Source: Henriciella litoralis (lineage in GTDB: Bacteria; Pseudomonadota; Alphaproteobacteria; Caulobacterales; Hyphomonadaceae). From it: a stretch of 64,000 bases of DNA. The notes under the pieces were generated by a model. That model was not told where the DNA came from. It saw only the letters and a program-made list of their open reading frames with translations, and did no database searches. The DNA lies in NCBI RefSeq assembly GCF_002088935.1, contig NZ_NCSS01000006.1:2760407-2824406 (forward strand), in the 5' to 3' direction. Every line of letters begins with the position of its first letter. Positions within the stretch are counted from its first letter, which is position 1. Of the stretch, positions 1 through 8,744 are shown in pieces. The translations under genes and the position numbers were made by a program.

Positions 1-671
1 ATGCGGCATCGGAATATGCGAAAGGACCCTATAGCCAAGCGTTGATGAAGCTGTCTGACGGAACGCTCAGCGATGATGAGCGTCAGGACGTCATCGACGA
101 GCTTGAAACATATACGGGGCTTTCTGCGGCTGAGATCGGCGATGACCTTGTGGTCGATGAGCGCGAATTTGCAAAACTGCTTCTGGCTGACGGCGGACAG
201 GAAGTCGGTATGTATGATAGCCGCTACACACTGCCGCTTGCGAATTCCGGCAATGATCCGGTCGCCGATGACCCCGCGATGGGACAATACGTTCCAGGCT
301 TTGTTGGGGCGTTCAACCAGATGCTAGGCGAGACGCTCGGCGTGGAGACCGGCCGGCCCTATATCGCGATCCACTGGAAGGACTTGTTGCCTGCCTGGAA
401 TTGGGAACGGCGCGGCGTGCTGCCGGGGCAAAGCTATGCGGTCGACCTTGCCTGGTCCATGCGGCGCAATCGTGATCTCCGGCTCTTCGTGGCCTCTGGC
501 TATTATGATCTTGTCACCACGCCCGCCGATGCCTTCGCGCAGATCGCCGGGGCCGGATTGCCGCTCGACCGCGTCCGGTTCGAGAATTACGCCTCAGGCC
601 ACATGCTTTACCTCGGAGGAACCGGGGATGAGTTTGCAGAGGATTTGCGGGAGTTCATGACCAACAAATAG
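1..671 (+). CDS. Serine carboxypeptidase (peptidase S10 family), 3' part
   Basis: The reading frame is open from the left edge (codons in phase from base 3), so the gene begins outside the window and only the C-terminal 222 residues are visible. Two of the three S10 catalytic motifs are present: SGYYDLVTTP carries the catalytic Asp, and ASGHMLYL near the end carries the catalytic His. The Ser motif must lie upstream. Family members are exported peptidases that remove C-terminal residues from peptides. It converges on the glycosyltransferase gene 75 bases downstream, and I see no clear terminator between them. The family call is fairly firm; the substrate is unknown. Confidence 0.8.
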   Translation, partial: AASEYAKGPYSQALMKLSDGTLSDDERQDVIDELETYTGLSAAEIGDDLVVDEREFAKLLLADGGQEVGMYDSRYTLPLANSGNDPVADDPAMGQYVPGFVGAFNQMLGETLGVETGRPYIAIHWKDLLPAWNWERRGVLPGQSYAVDLAWSMRRNRDLRLFVASGYYDLVTTPADAFAQIAGAGLPLDRVRFENYASGHMLYLGGTGDEFAEDLREFMTNK

Positions 672-746
672 GTCTGTCCGGACGAAAAATGCGTTGGCAG
701 CTGACCGTGAGCCCCGGGGGCGTATGGATCGATCTTCAGGCCAAAA

Positions 747-2183
747 CTACTGCCCGGTGGGCCCGGGGCGGCTGAAACCTTTTCGGGTCATTTCGCCCCA
801 TTCAGTTTTGCCGCGCAGGAACTGCCAGAAGCCGCGGATCCGCCAGATATTGTTGAGCTGCCGATAGCCAAAGTTTTCGAGCACGGCGATTGCGCCCAGC
901 TTGAGGAGATCACTCACCTTCTGCACCCGTCGCAAACTGCTTTCCTCCAGCACAAGCGAGAAGACGCTGATCATGATGCCGAACATGAAACTGACCCCAA
1001 GAAACGCCAACAAATAGGGCAGCGAAAGAAGGCCGGTCGCGTAAAATAGCGGGATCAGCATGTAGCCCAGGATTTCGACAATCGGACCGAGTACATCGAC
1101 CAGTATGATATTGGTGAAGCCCAGGCTGCCAACGCGCCCATAGCGCGGGTTCAGAAACATGTCCCGGTGCCGAAAAAAAGTTTCGACTGAACCACGCAGC
1201 CAGCGCTCGCGCTGGCGGCGGAGTGTGCGCATATCTTCAGGCGCTTCGGTCCAGCAGATCGGTTCGGCAATATAGGCGATGCGATAATCGCGTTTCTGTT
1301 GGCGAAGATGTTTATGGAGCTTCACGACAAGCTCCATGTCTTCGCCCACTGTATCGGTCGAGTAACCGCCGACCTCGACGACCACACCACGCCGGAACAG
1401 GCCAAAGGCCCCGGAGATAATCGTCAGGGCACCGATGTCGCTCCAGGCAAGCCGCGCCATCAGGAAGGCGCGGACATACTCAACCGTCTGAAAAAGCGCC
1501 AGAAGGTTGTTGGAGAGACCGGTTGAAATCACACGGCCATCTTCGATGCGGCAGCCATTTGCGAGCCGCACGGTACCGCCCACGGCGATAACCCGGCTAG
1601 GGTCATCAATGAACGGACGGACGGCGCGCAGTAGCGCGTCACGCTCAAGTACGGAGTCCGCATCCATCGAACAGAAAATCGGCGAACGCGAGACGTTGAT
1701 CCCAGCATTCAGCGCATCTGCCTTGCCGCCATTTTCCTTGTCGATGACGAGCAGGCTCGGGTGCATTTTTGAGCCATAGATGCCACGAATTGGCGCGTGT
1801 TCGAGTTGCTGGTCACTCGCGCGTGAGATCGGCTTCAGGTCAAAAGCCGAGATCAGCTCTGCAAGCGTGTTGTCCTTCGAGCCGTCATTCACAACGATCA
1901 CTTCGAAACATGCGTATTCCAGCGCCAGCAATGAGCGCACGCTCTGAACGACGCTTCTTTCTTCATTGTAGGCAGGACTGATGAGGGCGATGGGGGGCGC
2001 CAGGTCTGCATAGCGTCGCCAAAGCAATGCCGAACGGCGCACCAGCGGCTGGCGGGTCATGGCGGCCCACGCGATCAGAAGCTGCGCGACGTAGAAAAAG
2101 TTCTGGATCAGGCCCACCGTGATTACAAAGATTGTAATCCAGGCCGCCGCCGTCATCAGGGTTGCTTCGCCGACGATGTTCAT
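747..2183 (-). CDS. Membrane-bound family 2 glycosyltransferase (PgaC/BcsA-like)
   Basis: A 478-residue processive-type glycosyltransferase. An N-terminal membrane helix is followed by a GT2 domain with ISPAYNEE and VIVVNDGSKDNT (nucleotide-sugar binding), SMDADS (DxD metal site), VGEDMEL (catalytic Asp) and QRERW (the Q/RxxRW acceptor motif); several membrane helices follow. This arrangement is typical of enzymes that polymerise and extrude a polysaccharide through the inner membrane, such as poly-N-acetylglucosamine, cellulose or hyaluronan synthases. It is the last gene of a three-gene operon; its ATG overlaps the stop of the HEAT gene by 4 bases. No PilZ domain is fused. The sugar is not predictable from sequence by eye. 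Confidence 0.85.
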   Translation of the reverse strand: MNIVGEATLMTAAAWITIFVITVGLIQNFFYVAQLLIAWAAMTRQPLVRRSALLWRRYADLAPPIALISPAYNEERSVVQSVRSLLALEYACFEVIVVNDGSKDNTLAELISAFDLKPISRASDQQLEHAPIRGIYGSKMHPSLLVIDKENGGKADALNAGINVSRSPIFCSMDADSVLERDALLRAVRPFIDDPSRVIAVGGTVRLANGCRIEDGRVISTGLSNNLLALFQTVEYVRAFLMARLAWSDIGALTIISGAFGLFRRGVVVEVGGYSTDTVGEDMELVVKLHKHLRQQKRDYRIAYIAEPICWTEAPEDMRTLRRQRERWLRGSVETFFRHRDMFLNPRYGRVGSLGFTNIILVDVLGPIVEILGYMLIPLFYATGLLSLPYLLAFLGVSFMFGIMISVFSLVLEESSLRRVQKVSDLLKLGAIAVLENFGYRQLNNIWRIRGFWQFLRGKTEWGEMTRKGFSRPGPTGQ

Positions 2184-3238
2184 GCTGCGGCACGTTCTGA
2201 TAAGACCAGGCTTGCCGTTTGTTGCGCCCGCTGCGAAGGGTTCTGCAGGGCGGCGGCTTCGAGCAAAAGACGGCTATCGGCGCCGAGTTCCAGCATGGCC
2301 GCGGCAGCTCTGAACCGGACGTTCCAGTCGACATCCGACAAGAGCGTTTCAAGCTTGTGGGCATATTCCGGCATGACGACATTGCCGACAGCTTCGGCTG
2401 CTTCCGCGCGAACTTCGCTATTCTCATCACGCAGGGCTGCTTCGATGATTGTACTTGCGATCGGCAGTCCAAGACGGCCCAGCGCCTCTATCGCGGCGGC
2501 TCGGACGCGCGCGCTTTTGTTCTGGGTGCGGGCTTCGAGCACAGGAATGGCGTCATATACATCGCACCGACCAAGCGCCTCGATCATCATCGATTGCAGG
2601 CCGTCATCATCGACCCCCATGCCAACGCGCCGAATAAGAGGCTCAGGATTATCCCGCGCGAAGAACTGGAAGATCGCGGCCATTTCCAGTGGGGCCTCGA
2701 GCTCACGCAGGTCGAACCGGGGTAGAATATCAGCAAGATCGGGCTTCTGTCCCAGGGCAAGAAGTGAGCGTGTCGCAGCGACTTTCACGGGCGTCGGCGC
2801 CTTGCTTTCAAGCACGTTGAACAAGGCAACCTTGACCGTATCGGTATCAAAGAAGCCCAGGGTTTCTGCGGCGACGCGGCGGTACTTATTGTTACCACCA
2901 TGCAGCGATTTGATGATTTCCGCTTCAGCGCCGGCGTCCAGCAACGCATCCACCGCATGCTGAAGATCACTGCCGCGTACGAGCGAGGTGTACTCCAGGA
3001 AAGTTTGAGTAAAGGTCGCGCGACTTCGGATCATCGGCGTGAGTTTGCGAACGGCTTCGTCATGGTCCTCGTTCGCCACAAGCAGCGCATCTATCGTCTC
3101 ATTGTGGATGCGTTCGCCCCGCGTTTTAGCCTTCCGGGAAAGATATCGATGGACGACCAGAAGGAGAAATGCGGCGATTGATATCGCAGCCATCACCAGG
3201 GATGCTGTCCAGAGGCTCAGGAGAAGGGCGTCCGACAT
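2180..3238 (-). CDS. HEAT-repeat protein with N-terminal membrane anchor
   Basis: 352 residues. One N-terminal hydrophobic helix (about residues 5-30) is followed by a charged linker and a long alpha-helical region with repeated HEAT-type units, for example RVRAAAIEALGRLG, EVRAEAAEAVGNV and NVRFRAAAAMLELG. HEAT repeats form scaffolds for protein contacts. The gene lies between a YaiO-like barrel gene and a polysaccharide synthase, with a 1-base TGATG overlap upstream and a 4-base ATGA overlap downstream, so the three are surely translated together. I infer that it links or regulates the synthase and the exporter; this is not shown by the sequence. Confidence 0.8.
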   Translation of the reverse strand: MSDALLLSLWTASLVMAAISIAAFLLLVVHRYLSRKAKTRGERIHNETIDALLVANEDHDEAVRKLTPMIRSRATFTQTFLEYTSLVRGSDLQHAVDALLDAGAEAEIIKSLHGGNNKYRRVAAETLGFFDTDTVKVALFNVLESKAPTPVKVAATRSLLALGQKPDLADILPRFDLRELEAPLEMAAIFQFFARDNPEPLIRRVGMGVDDDGLQSMMIEALGRCDVYDAIPVLEARTQNKSARVRAAAIEALGRLGLPIASTIIEAALRDENSEVRAEAAEAVGNVVMPEYAHKLETLLSDVDWNVRFRAAAAMLELGADSRLLLEAAALQNPSQRAQQTASLVLSERAAA

Positions 3239-4368
3239 CAGAAGGTGACGCTGGTAGAAACGACAATCCCGGTACGGTCATAGGCTGAGCGCGTTTCGTG
3301 CACGAGATTGATCTGAAACGATTGTCGGTCGCTGACAGACTGACGCCAGGCGAGCACGGCAGATTTAACATCAAGCGTGATCCCGTCAGACGTTTCCGGC
3401 GCATCCGCATAGGTGAGAAGGATGCGGCTGGCGGGAGCTGCCTGCCACTCGCCTTGAAGCACATAGCCCCGGCGCGTGTCGCCTTGTTCATCGGATAGCA
3501 AAATCAGGCTTCCGCCCAGTCGAAATGTATCGCTGGCGAAAGGTTTTGCGACGCCGAACTTGCCGCTCTGGACGACCCCGGCAGGATATTGGGCATACCG
3601 AAAATCTGCCGAAGCGCGGAGGGCATCAGTTGGGTCGGTTATATCCCCGATGAGAGCTGTCAAACCGGTGGATACGGCCCATTCAGGCCGGAAGATGGCA
3701 TCTGGCGCGCCGCCTGCCGCCAGGTATCCGGTAAAGCGGGGGGACAGACGCGAGCCTGCCCGGCCTTCGAGATAGACATCGGAGGTATTGAAACGATCAG
3801 CGTAATCGACAAGCAAGGTGTAGCTTTGGCCGCTGCCGGTCTGGTATGTCGCGGCACCTGACAGCTCAGTCCAGTCTGGCAGGCTTTGCGTCAACGTGCT
3901 GCGCCCGACAGCCAGATCCAGCCGCCATGCCGAGGTCTGATCGGTTTGTTCGGCTGTCTCGATACGTTGGCGAAGCGCAATCGTGTCCGGCGTCTCCACC
4001 ATTCCGGACAGGCGGTTCAGCGCCGCATTATTGCGCCCCTCATACCAGTCGAGCCGGGCCAGGGCGAGGTCTGCATCTGTGTAATCTGGCGCGATTTGCA
4101 GCGTTCGGTTCAGAGCCTCGCGCGCCTCGTCGAAATCGCCTTGCGCCGAGTGTGCGAGGCCAAGCTGGAGCCACGCATCAGCGTTTTCCGGATATTCTGA
4201 TGTCTCCGCCAGAAGCAGGGCTTCGGCATCATCAAACCGGCCATCGAGACGGGCTTCTGTGGCTTGGTCAATCCGGCTTTTTTCTTCCGCGACGGCGAAT
4301 GGTGCTGCAGCAGCGTAGCCGAGCAGCGCCGACGCGATGAAAACTTGTTTGCCCCAGAGAGCTGCCAC
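3238..4368 (-). CDS. YaiO-like outer-membrane beta-barrel protein with TPR domain
   Basis: I choose the GTG at 4368, which gives 376 residues, because GGGAAAGGTGG lies 6 bases before it; an in-frame TTG at 4407 lacks such a site. The protein starts with a signal peptide (cleavage near AVAEE). Then come TPR units (for example NADAWLQLGLAHSAQGDF) and a C-terminal half rich in alternating beta strands that ends in Val-Thr-Phe, typical of an outer-membrane barrel. The family is named after E. coli YaiO, an outer-membrane protein. As the first gene of an operon with a GT2 synthase it could serve as a periplasmic adaptor and outer-membrane pore for a polysaccharide, in the way PgaA serves PNAG. Confidence 0.75.
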   Translation of the reverse strand: MAALWGKQVFIASALLGYAAAAPFAVAEEKSRIDQATEARLDGRFDDAEALLLAETSEYPENADAWLQLGLAHSAQGDFDEAREALNRTLQIAPDYTDADLALARLDWYEGRNNAALNRLSGMVETPDTIALRQRIETAEQTDQTSAWRLDLAVGRSTLTQSLPDWTELSGAATYQTGSGQSYTLLVDYADRFNTSDVYLEGRAGSRLSPRFTGYLAAGGAPDAIFRPEWAVSTGLTALIGDITDPTDALRASADFRYAQYPAGVVQSGKFGVAKPFASDTFRLGGSLILLSDEQGDTRRGYVLQGEWQAAPASRILLTYADAPETSDGITLDVKSAVLAWRQSVSDRQSFQINLVHETRSAYDRTGIVVSTSVTF

Positions 4369-4424
4369 GAAAGTCCACCTTTCCCAAAGCGTGGAGGTTA
4401 CCGACAACTGATTGACGCGAGATT

Positions 4425-4448
4425 ACTGCAAGTTGAGCGATTTGCAGT
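4425..4448. promoter_or_regulatory. Inverted repeat in the divergent promoter region
   Basis: ACTGCAA and TTGCAGT are perfect 7-base arms separated by 10 bases. The site lies in the 231-base region between the polysaccharide operon (leftward, start 4368) and the hybrid kinase (rightward, start 4600). It could be an operator serving either gene, but no matching site was seen elsewhere in the window. The rest of this region is not coding, and I could not place a convincing promoter in it. Confidence 0.3.
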
Positions 4449-4599
4449 TGCGATGGCGCCTGGGCTGACAATTTCGTCTTTCGATTCAGGGGCCAGGACG
4501 GATGCCACCGAAATTTCAGGGTCGATAAAGTGAATTGAAACCAAACCGGTGTACGCCTCTGCGGTTCTCCCACGTGCGTGGTGTAATCAGAGGCTGAAA

Positions 4600-7500
4600 A
4601 TGACGAAGTCTGCTCTCGAAGCGTCAAAGGCACCAATTGCCTGGCTTGCAACCAAGTCTGTACTTAAAAATTGCCTCGGCCTGCTGCTCGTCGCCGTGGG
4701 GGTGTTCGCGCTGACGAACCTCTCAATACACCTGACGCGGGCACAGGGAAATATTGCGGCGATCTGGCCTGTAAACGGTGTTGTTCTTGCCTTGATGCTG
4801 TGGCGGTCAAAGCAATCGTGGCCCTACATGCTTGCGGTCCTTGGTGGTATCATCTTCCTCGCGAACACTTTGTCCGGTGACGAACTGGTTCTGTCGAGTT
4901 TCCTCTCGCTCGCCAACGTTGTCGAAGTGTTTCTCGTCGCGCAGTTATATGTGCTTGGTCGCCGCTATAGTCTGATCAGCCAGCTAGGTCTGTTGAAGCT
5001 GTTTGGGGCAGCAACAGTTGGCTGTCTGATCTCGACACTGCTTGCAGTGATCGGCCTGGCGCTTATCGGCTCAAACATCCTTCTGCATGAGGCCATCATC
5101 TGGCTGAGTGCTGACATGCTGGGGATTGTGCTGTTCACGCCCGTCGTCAAAGGGATCGTCAGTCGATCGACCAAGTTCGATCTCTTCAAGTTCAGTCGAG
5201 ACCAGGTGCTGACGTTCTGTCTGGCCTGCGGCGTGGCATTTCTGGTCTTTGCGCAGTCGGACTATCCATTCCTGTTCTTCGTGCCACCAGCACTTGTTGC
5301 TCTTGCGTTTACAAGCGGCATCAGAGGCTCTGCCTTCGGTCTGCTCGCGACAGCCGCAATCGCGCTTCCCTTCGCCTTGAGTGACCGGGGGCCGACGTCT
5401 CTGATGGACGCAAGCATGGAGACCAAAATCCTGGTTCTTCAGGCCTTCTTGATTGTGAATTCCGTGCTGACGTTTGCTGTTGCGGGCGCAGTGACACAAC
5501 GCCGGCGACTGATGTCACACCTTCGGCACTCTCAATATCGGCTCAAACGAAAGACACTCGAACTCAATGAAATGCTCGGTAAAGCCCGGCTTGCCGAGGT
5601 GATGTCGAAAGTCGGCCACTGGACGCTGGATACCAAAACGAATTCCGTCTTCTGGTCGCCGGAAGTTTTCACGATTCATGGCGTCGATCCGGAGGAATTC
5701 GATCCAAATTACAATGTCGCCGTGGGGTTCTACGCGCCAGAAGATCAAAAGCGCATTGATGCGCTCGTTGCGGAGGGCATTGCAACCGGCCAGGGTTGGG
5801 AATTCGAAGCAACCTTGATCCGAAAATCTGACGGCGAACACCGTATCGTCCACTCCATGGGCGAATGCCAGACTGGTCCAGACGGAACGGTCGATCTTGT
5901 CTTCGGCGTTTTCCGCGACATTACCGACGAACGGCGGCTTCAGCGGGACCTTCGCAGACGCGAGGCCCATTATCGCCTGATGGCTGAACACTCGACAGAC
6001 ATTGTTCTTAATTTCGACCTCGATGGGACGGTGAAGTTCGTCTCGCCGTCCTGCCGTGTCCTTGGTATCAATCCCGAAGACGCGATTGGCAAACCAGCGC
6101 AGAACTTTGTCTTGCCTGAAGATCGCGAAATAGCGGCCCAGGCCGTTCGCGAACTTATATCCAATACGGATGAGTCCCGCCCGACCAGAAGCGAACATCG
6201 CGCCCCGAAAGCGGGCGGCGGTTATATCTGGCTGGAAAGCAATCCGACGCTCATACGTGACGAGAACGGCGTGCCGCGGTCTGTTGTGTCGTCCTATCGC
6301 GACATCACCGAACGTAAGCTGATGGAACAGCAGATGGCGGAAAGTGAGCGCCAGTACCGTATGCTTGCCGAGCATTCGACCGACATCGTGCTGCAAACCA
6401 CGATCGGCGGCGTGATTACCTATGCGTCGCCAGCGTGCAGAAAGCTTGGCGTGACGCCGGAGCAGGCCGTCGGCATGCGCACCCTCGATTTTGTGGTTCC
6501 GGAGGATCGCCCTGCCGCCATAGCGGCAAGCCGGATGAACTTTGCAGGGAAAGAGCCAAGTTCTGACTTCCGAAGAGAATTCCGTGTGCAGACGATTGAT
6601 GGCCAAATCGTCTGGCTTGAGGGCAACCCCAATATCGTTCGTGATGAAGTCGGCAAACCAGTTTCGGTCATCAATACGCTGCGAGATGTCACGGACCGGC
6701 GCGAACGTGAAGACATGCTGGCGGCCGCACGCGAGGAAGCTGAAGCTGCAGGTCGCGCAAAAGCAGAGTTCCTGTCGAATATGAGCCACGAAATTCGCAC
6801 ACCTTTGAACGGTGTGCTTGGCTTTACTCAGCTCATCGCACGCACCGATCTCGACGCCGACCAGAAAGAGTATCTCGAGCGCATCCAAAGTGCGGGGCGG
6901 ATGTTACGAGAAATCGTGGATGATGTTCTCGACTTCTCCAAGATCGAGGCTGGCCGGTTCCAAATTGAAGAAAATGCGTTCTGTGTTCGAAGCGTCGTCG
7001 AAGATGTGATCGATCTTGTTGATGCCGGACGTAAGACCAAATCCGTCCCCATCAGACGGCATATAGATCCGCTGGCTGATATGAGCATTCTCGGTGATGA
7101 GACGCGTGTGCGCCAGGTGCTCACCAATCTGATTGGCAATGCCGCCAAGTTCACCAAGCAAGGCCACATCGATGTCTCGGCAGAGATTCGCGATGACAAG
7201 CTGAGAATCACGGTCGCAGATACCGGTATTGGCATTTCGAAGGATAGCCTTCGCCACGTATTTGAGGGGTTCCGACAGGCCGACTCTACAGTGTCGCGGA
7301 AGTTTGGCGGCACGGGACTGGGGCTCAGCATCAGCCGCTCCCTGGCAGAACTTATGGGCGGCGACCTCAGCATGGAAAGCGAGGAGGGCAAAGGCACGCG
7401 CGTCACGTTGACTATACCGGTCAAATTCTCAGACGAGAGCGAGACTGTTGCCCCAATTAGTCCTGCTAAGACCAAAACACGCGAAGCCGCCACGATTGTC

Positions 7501-8199
7501 GTCGTTGATGATGTCGAAGCTAATCTGAGCCTGATCGAACTGGGGCTGCGTCATACCGGTCACCATCTGGTGACGTTTGAATCGGCTCGCAAAGCCATCG
7601 ACTTCATCCGGGATGAGGAGCAGGTAGACCTCGTTCTAATGGACATTCAGATGCCCGGCATGGACGGGTTGAGTGCGACGCGCGCAATCCGCGCTATGGC
7701 GGCGCCAGATTGCAACGTCCCAATCATCGCGCTGACAGCGAATGCGATGGCGTCTCAGATCGCTGAATACAAGGCTGCCGGAATGGACGATCATTTCGCC
7801 AAGCCTATCGATCTCGACCTGCTTGAGAGTGTTGTGGAGCAGCATCTTGGAGCCTCTGGCCGGCTGGAATCCCGGCGCTCCTCTGCGCAAGAGGATGAGG
7901 TGTCTGAGAGCGACGAATGGGCAGCGCTTCGCGCGGAGTACGCCAGGTATCTGAATTCGCTGGGCGAGCAGTTCTCTGAAATCCTGGGCTCGGGCAGCCA
8001 GAAAGACGTTGCCAGACAGGTTGAGCGGTTGGCCCATGCAATTGCCGGAACGGCAGGCAGTTATGGATTTGACGACATCTCCAAAGCCGCGTTCGATCTT
8101 GAGACACTGGCGCGATTGGCAGCAGATGAAGCTGAGGCTGATATAGATATCGAGGATGGCGTAAAGGCGTTTCTCGATCTCAGCCAAGGGGCCGCGTAA
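4600..8199 (+). CDS. MASE1-PAS hybrid sensor histidine kinase with receiver and Hpt-like domains
   Basis: 1199 residues from the ATG at 4600 (AGAGG upstream). Domains in order: a MASE1 integral-membrane sensor (about residues 18-310), three PAS domains (about 325-440, 460-585, 590-715), HisKA with NMSHEIRTPLNG (phosphoacceptor His730), HATPase_c with the N box (LIGNAAKFT), DTGIG and GGTGLGL boxes, a receiver with phosphoacceptor Asp1015 (LVLMDIQMPGMDG), and a C-terminal helical region with AHAIAGTAGSYGF, which resembles an Hpt domain with His1146. The second and third PAS domains share EHSTDIVL and VSPSCR/ASPACR, so they look like an internal duplication. A complete phosphorelay in one protein probably passes phosphate to a separate regulator; the receiver gene at 8325 is the nearest candidate. 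The ligand is unknown. Confidence 0.9.
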   Translation: MTKSALEASKAPIAWLATKSVLKNCLGLLLVAVGVFALTNLSIHLTRAQGNIAAIWPVNGVVLALMLWRSKQSWPYMLAVLGGIIFLANTLSGDELVLSSFLSLANVVEVFLVAQLYVLGRRYSLISQLGLLKLFGAATVGCLISTLLAVIGLALIGSNILLHEAIIWLSADMLGIVLFTPVVKGIVSRSTKFDLFKFSRDQVLTFCLACGVAFLVFAQSDYPFLFFVPPALVALAFTSGIRGSAFGLLATAAIALPFALSDRGPTSLMDASMETKILVLQAFLIVNSVLTFAVAGAVTQRRRLMSHLRHSQYRLKRKTLELNEMLGKARLAEVMSKVGHWTLDTKTNSVFWSPEVFTIHGVDPEEFDPNYNVAVGFYAPEDQKRIDALVAEGIATGQGWEFEATLIRKSDGEHRIVHSMGECQTGPDGTVDLVFGVFRDITDERRLQRDLRRREAHYRLMAEHSTDIVLNFDLDGTVKFVSPSCRVLGINPEDAIGKPAQNFVLPEDREIAAQAVRELISNTDESRPTRSEHRAPKAGGGYIWLESNPTLIRDENGVPRSVVSSYRDITERKLMEQQMAESERQYRMLAEHSTDIVLQTTIGGVITYASPACRKLGVTPEQAVGMRTLDFVVPEDRPAAIAASRMNFAGKEPSSDFRREFRVQTIDGQIVWLEGNPNIVRDEVGKPVSVINTLRDVTDRREREDMLAAAREEAEAAGRAKAEFLSNMSHEIRTPLNGVLGFTQLIARTDLDADQKEYLERIQSAGRMLREIVDDVLDFSKIEAGRFQIEENAFCVRSVVEDVIDLVDAGRKTKSVPIRRHIDPLADMSILGDETRVRQVLTNLIGNAAKFTKQGHIDVSAEIRDDKLRITVADTGIGISKDSLRHVFEGFRQADSTVSRKFGGTGLGLSISRSLAELMGGDLSMESEEGKGTRVTLTIPVKFSDESETVAPISPAKTKTREAATIVVVDDVEANLSLIELGLRHTGHHLVTFESARKAIDFIRDEEQVDLVLMDIQMPGMDGLSATRAIRAMAAPDCNVPIIALTANAMASQIAEYKAAGMDDHFAKPIDLDLLESVVEQHLGASGRLESRRSSAQEDEVSESDEWAALRAEYARYLNSLGEQFSEILGSGSQKDVARQVERLAHAIAGTAGSYGFDDISKAAFDLETLARLAADEAEADIDIEDGVKAFLDLSQGAA

Positions 8200-8267
8200 C
8201 CCGCGCTGAAATCCCCCAAGGTCTTATCAGTTTCTTTCTGGGCGTCTCGAAATTGCCAGGCAGCTAG

Positions 8268-8296
8268 TTACCGCAGGTTTACCGAGACCGTATAGG
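8268..8296 (+). promoter_or_regulatory. Putative sigma70-type promoter for the receiver gene
   Basis: TTACCG (8268-8273), a 17-base spacer and TATAGG (8291-8296) lie 29 bases before the ATG of the receiver gene. This suggests the receiver can be expressed separately from the kinase upstream. It was called by eye from the consensus only. Confidence 0.35.
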
Positions 8297-8324
8297 TTCG
8301 AATGGAAGATGCAGGAGCAGCACT

Positions 8325-8735
8325 ATGTCAAAACCGAAAATCCTAGTCGCAGATGACGATCGCATGCTTCGTGCTCTCCTGTCTCACAAGCTGAAAGCTC
8401 TGGGCTGCGACATCGTCGCGACAGAAAACGGCAAAGAGGCGCTCGAAGTACTGGAAAACGAGTCGATCGATCTCGTCATCCTTGATGGCATGATGCCGAT
8501 TATGGATGGCACCGAAGCGCTTCAGCGGATGCGCGCCAATCCGAAGACGGCCGACCTTCCGGTCATCATGCTGACCGCCCGGCGGCGCGAGGAAGACGCG
8601 ATTCTCGCACTCGAAATGGGCGCGACGGACTATATTTCCAAACCATTCAATCCCGACGAATTGATGATCCGTATTCGTCGCTGGCTGAACGGATCCGGTC
8701 AGAACCAGGCCGGTTCTGTCAGCTCGGTAAGCTAG
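8325..8735 (+). CDS. Single-domain response regulator (CheY/DivK type)
   Basis: 136 residues, almost entirely one receiver domain. The acidic pocket is VADDD near the N-terminus, the phosphoacceptor is Asp54 in VILDGMMPIMDG, the switch Thr is Thr84 in MLTARR, and the conserved Lys is Lys106 in SKPFNP. There is no DNA-binding or enzymatic output, only a short polar tail of about 10 residues. AGGAGCAGC precedes the ATG. It lies 125 bases after the hybrid kinase on the same strand and may be its partner. It could equally be a shuttle for another kinase. Confidence 0.9.
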   Translation: MSKPKILVADDDRMLRALLSHKLKALGCDIVATENGKEALEVLENESIDLVILDGMMPIMDGTEALQRMRANPKTADLPVIMLTARRREEDAILALEMGATDYISKPFNPDELMIRIRRWLNGSGQNQAGSVSSVS

Positions 8736-8744
8736 TCGACACCT

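Noticed and set aside
5515..6888. Long open frame (457 codons) on the minus strand inside the hybrid kinase gene
   Set aside because: It is the antisense of a gene with unmistakable PAS and kinase motifs. Its translation shows no known domain; high GC content makes such antisense frames common.
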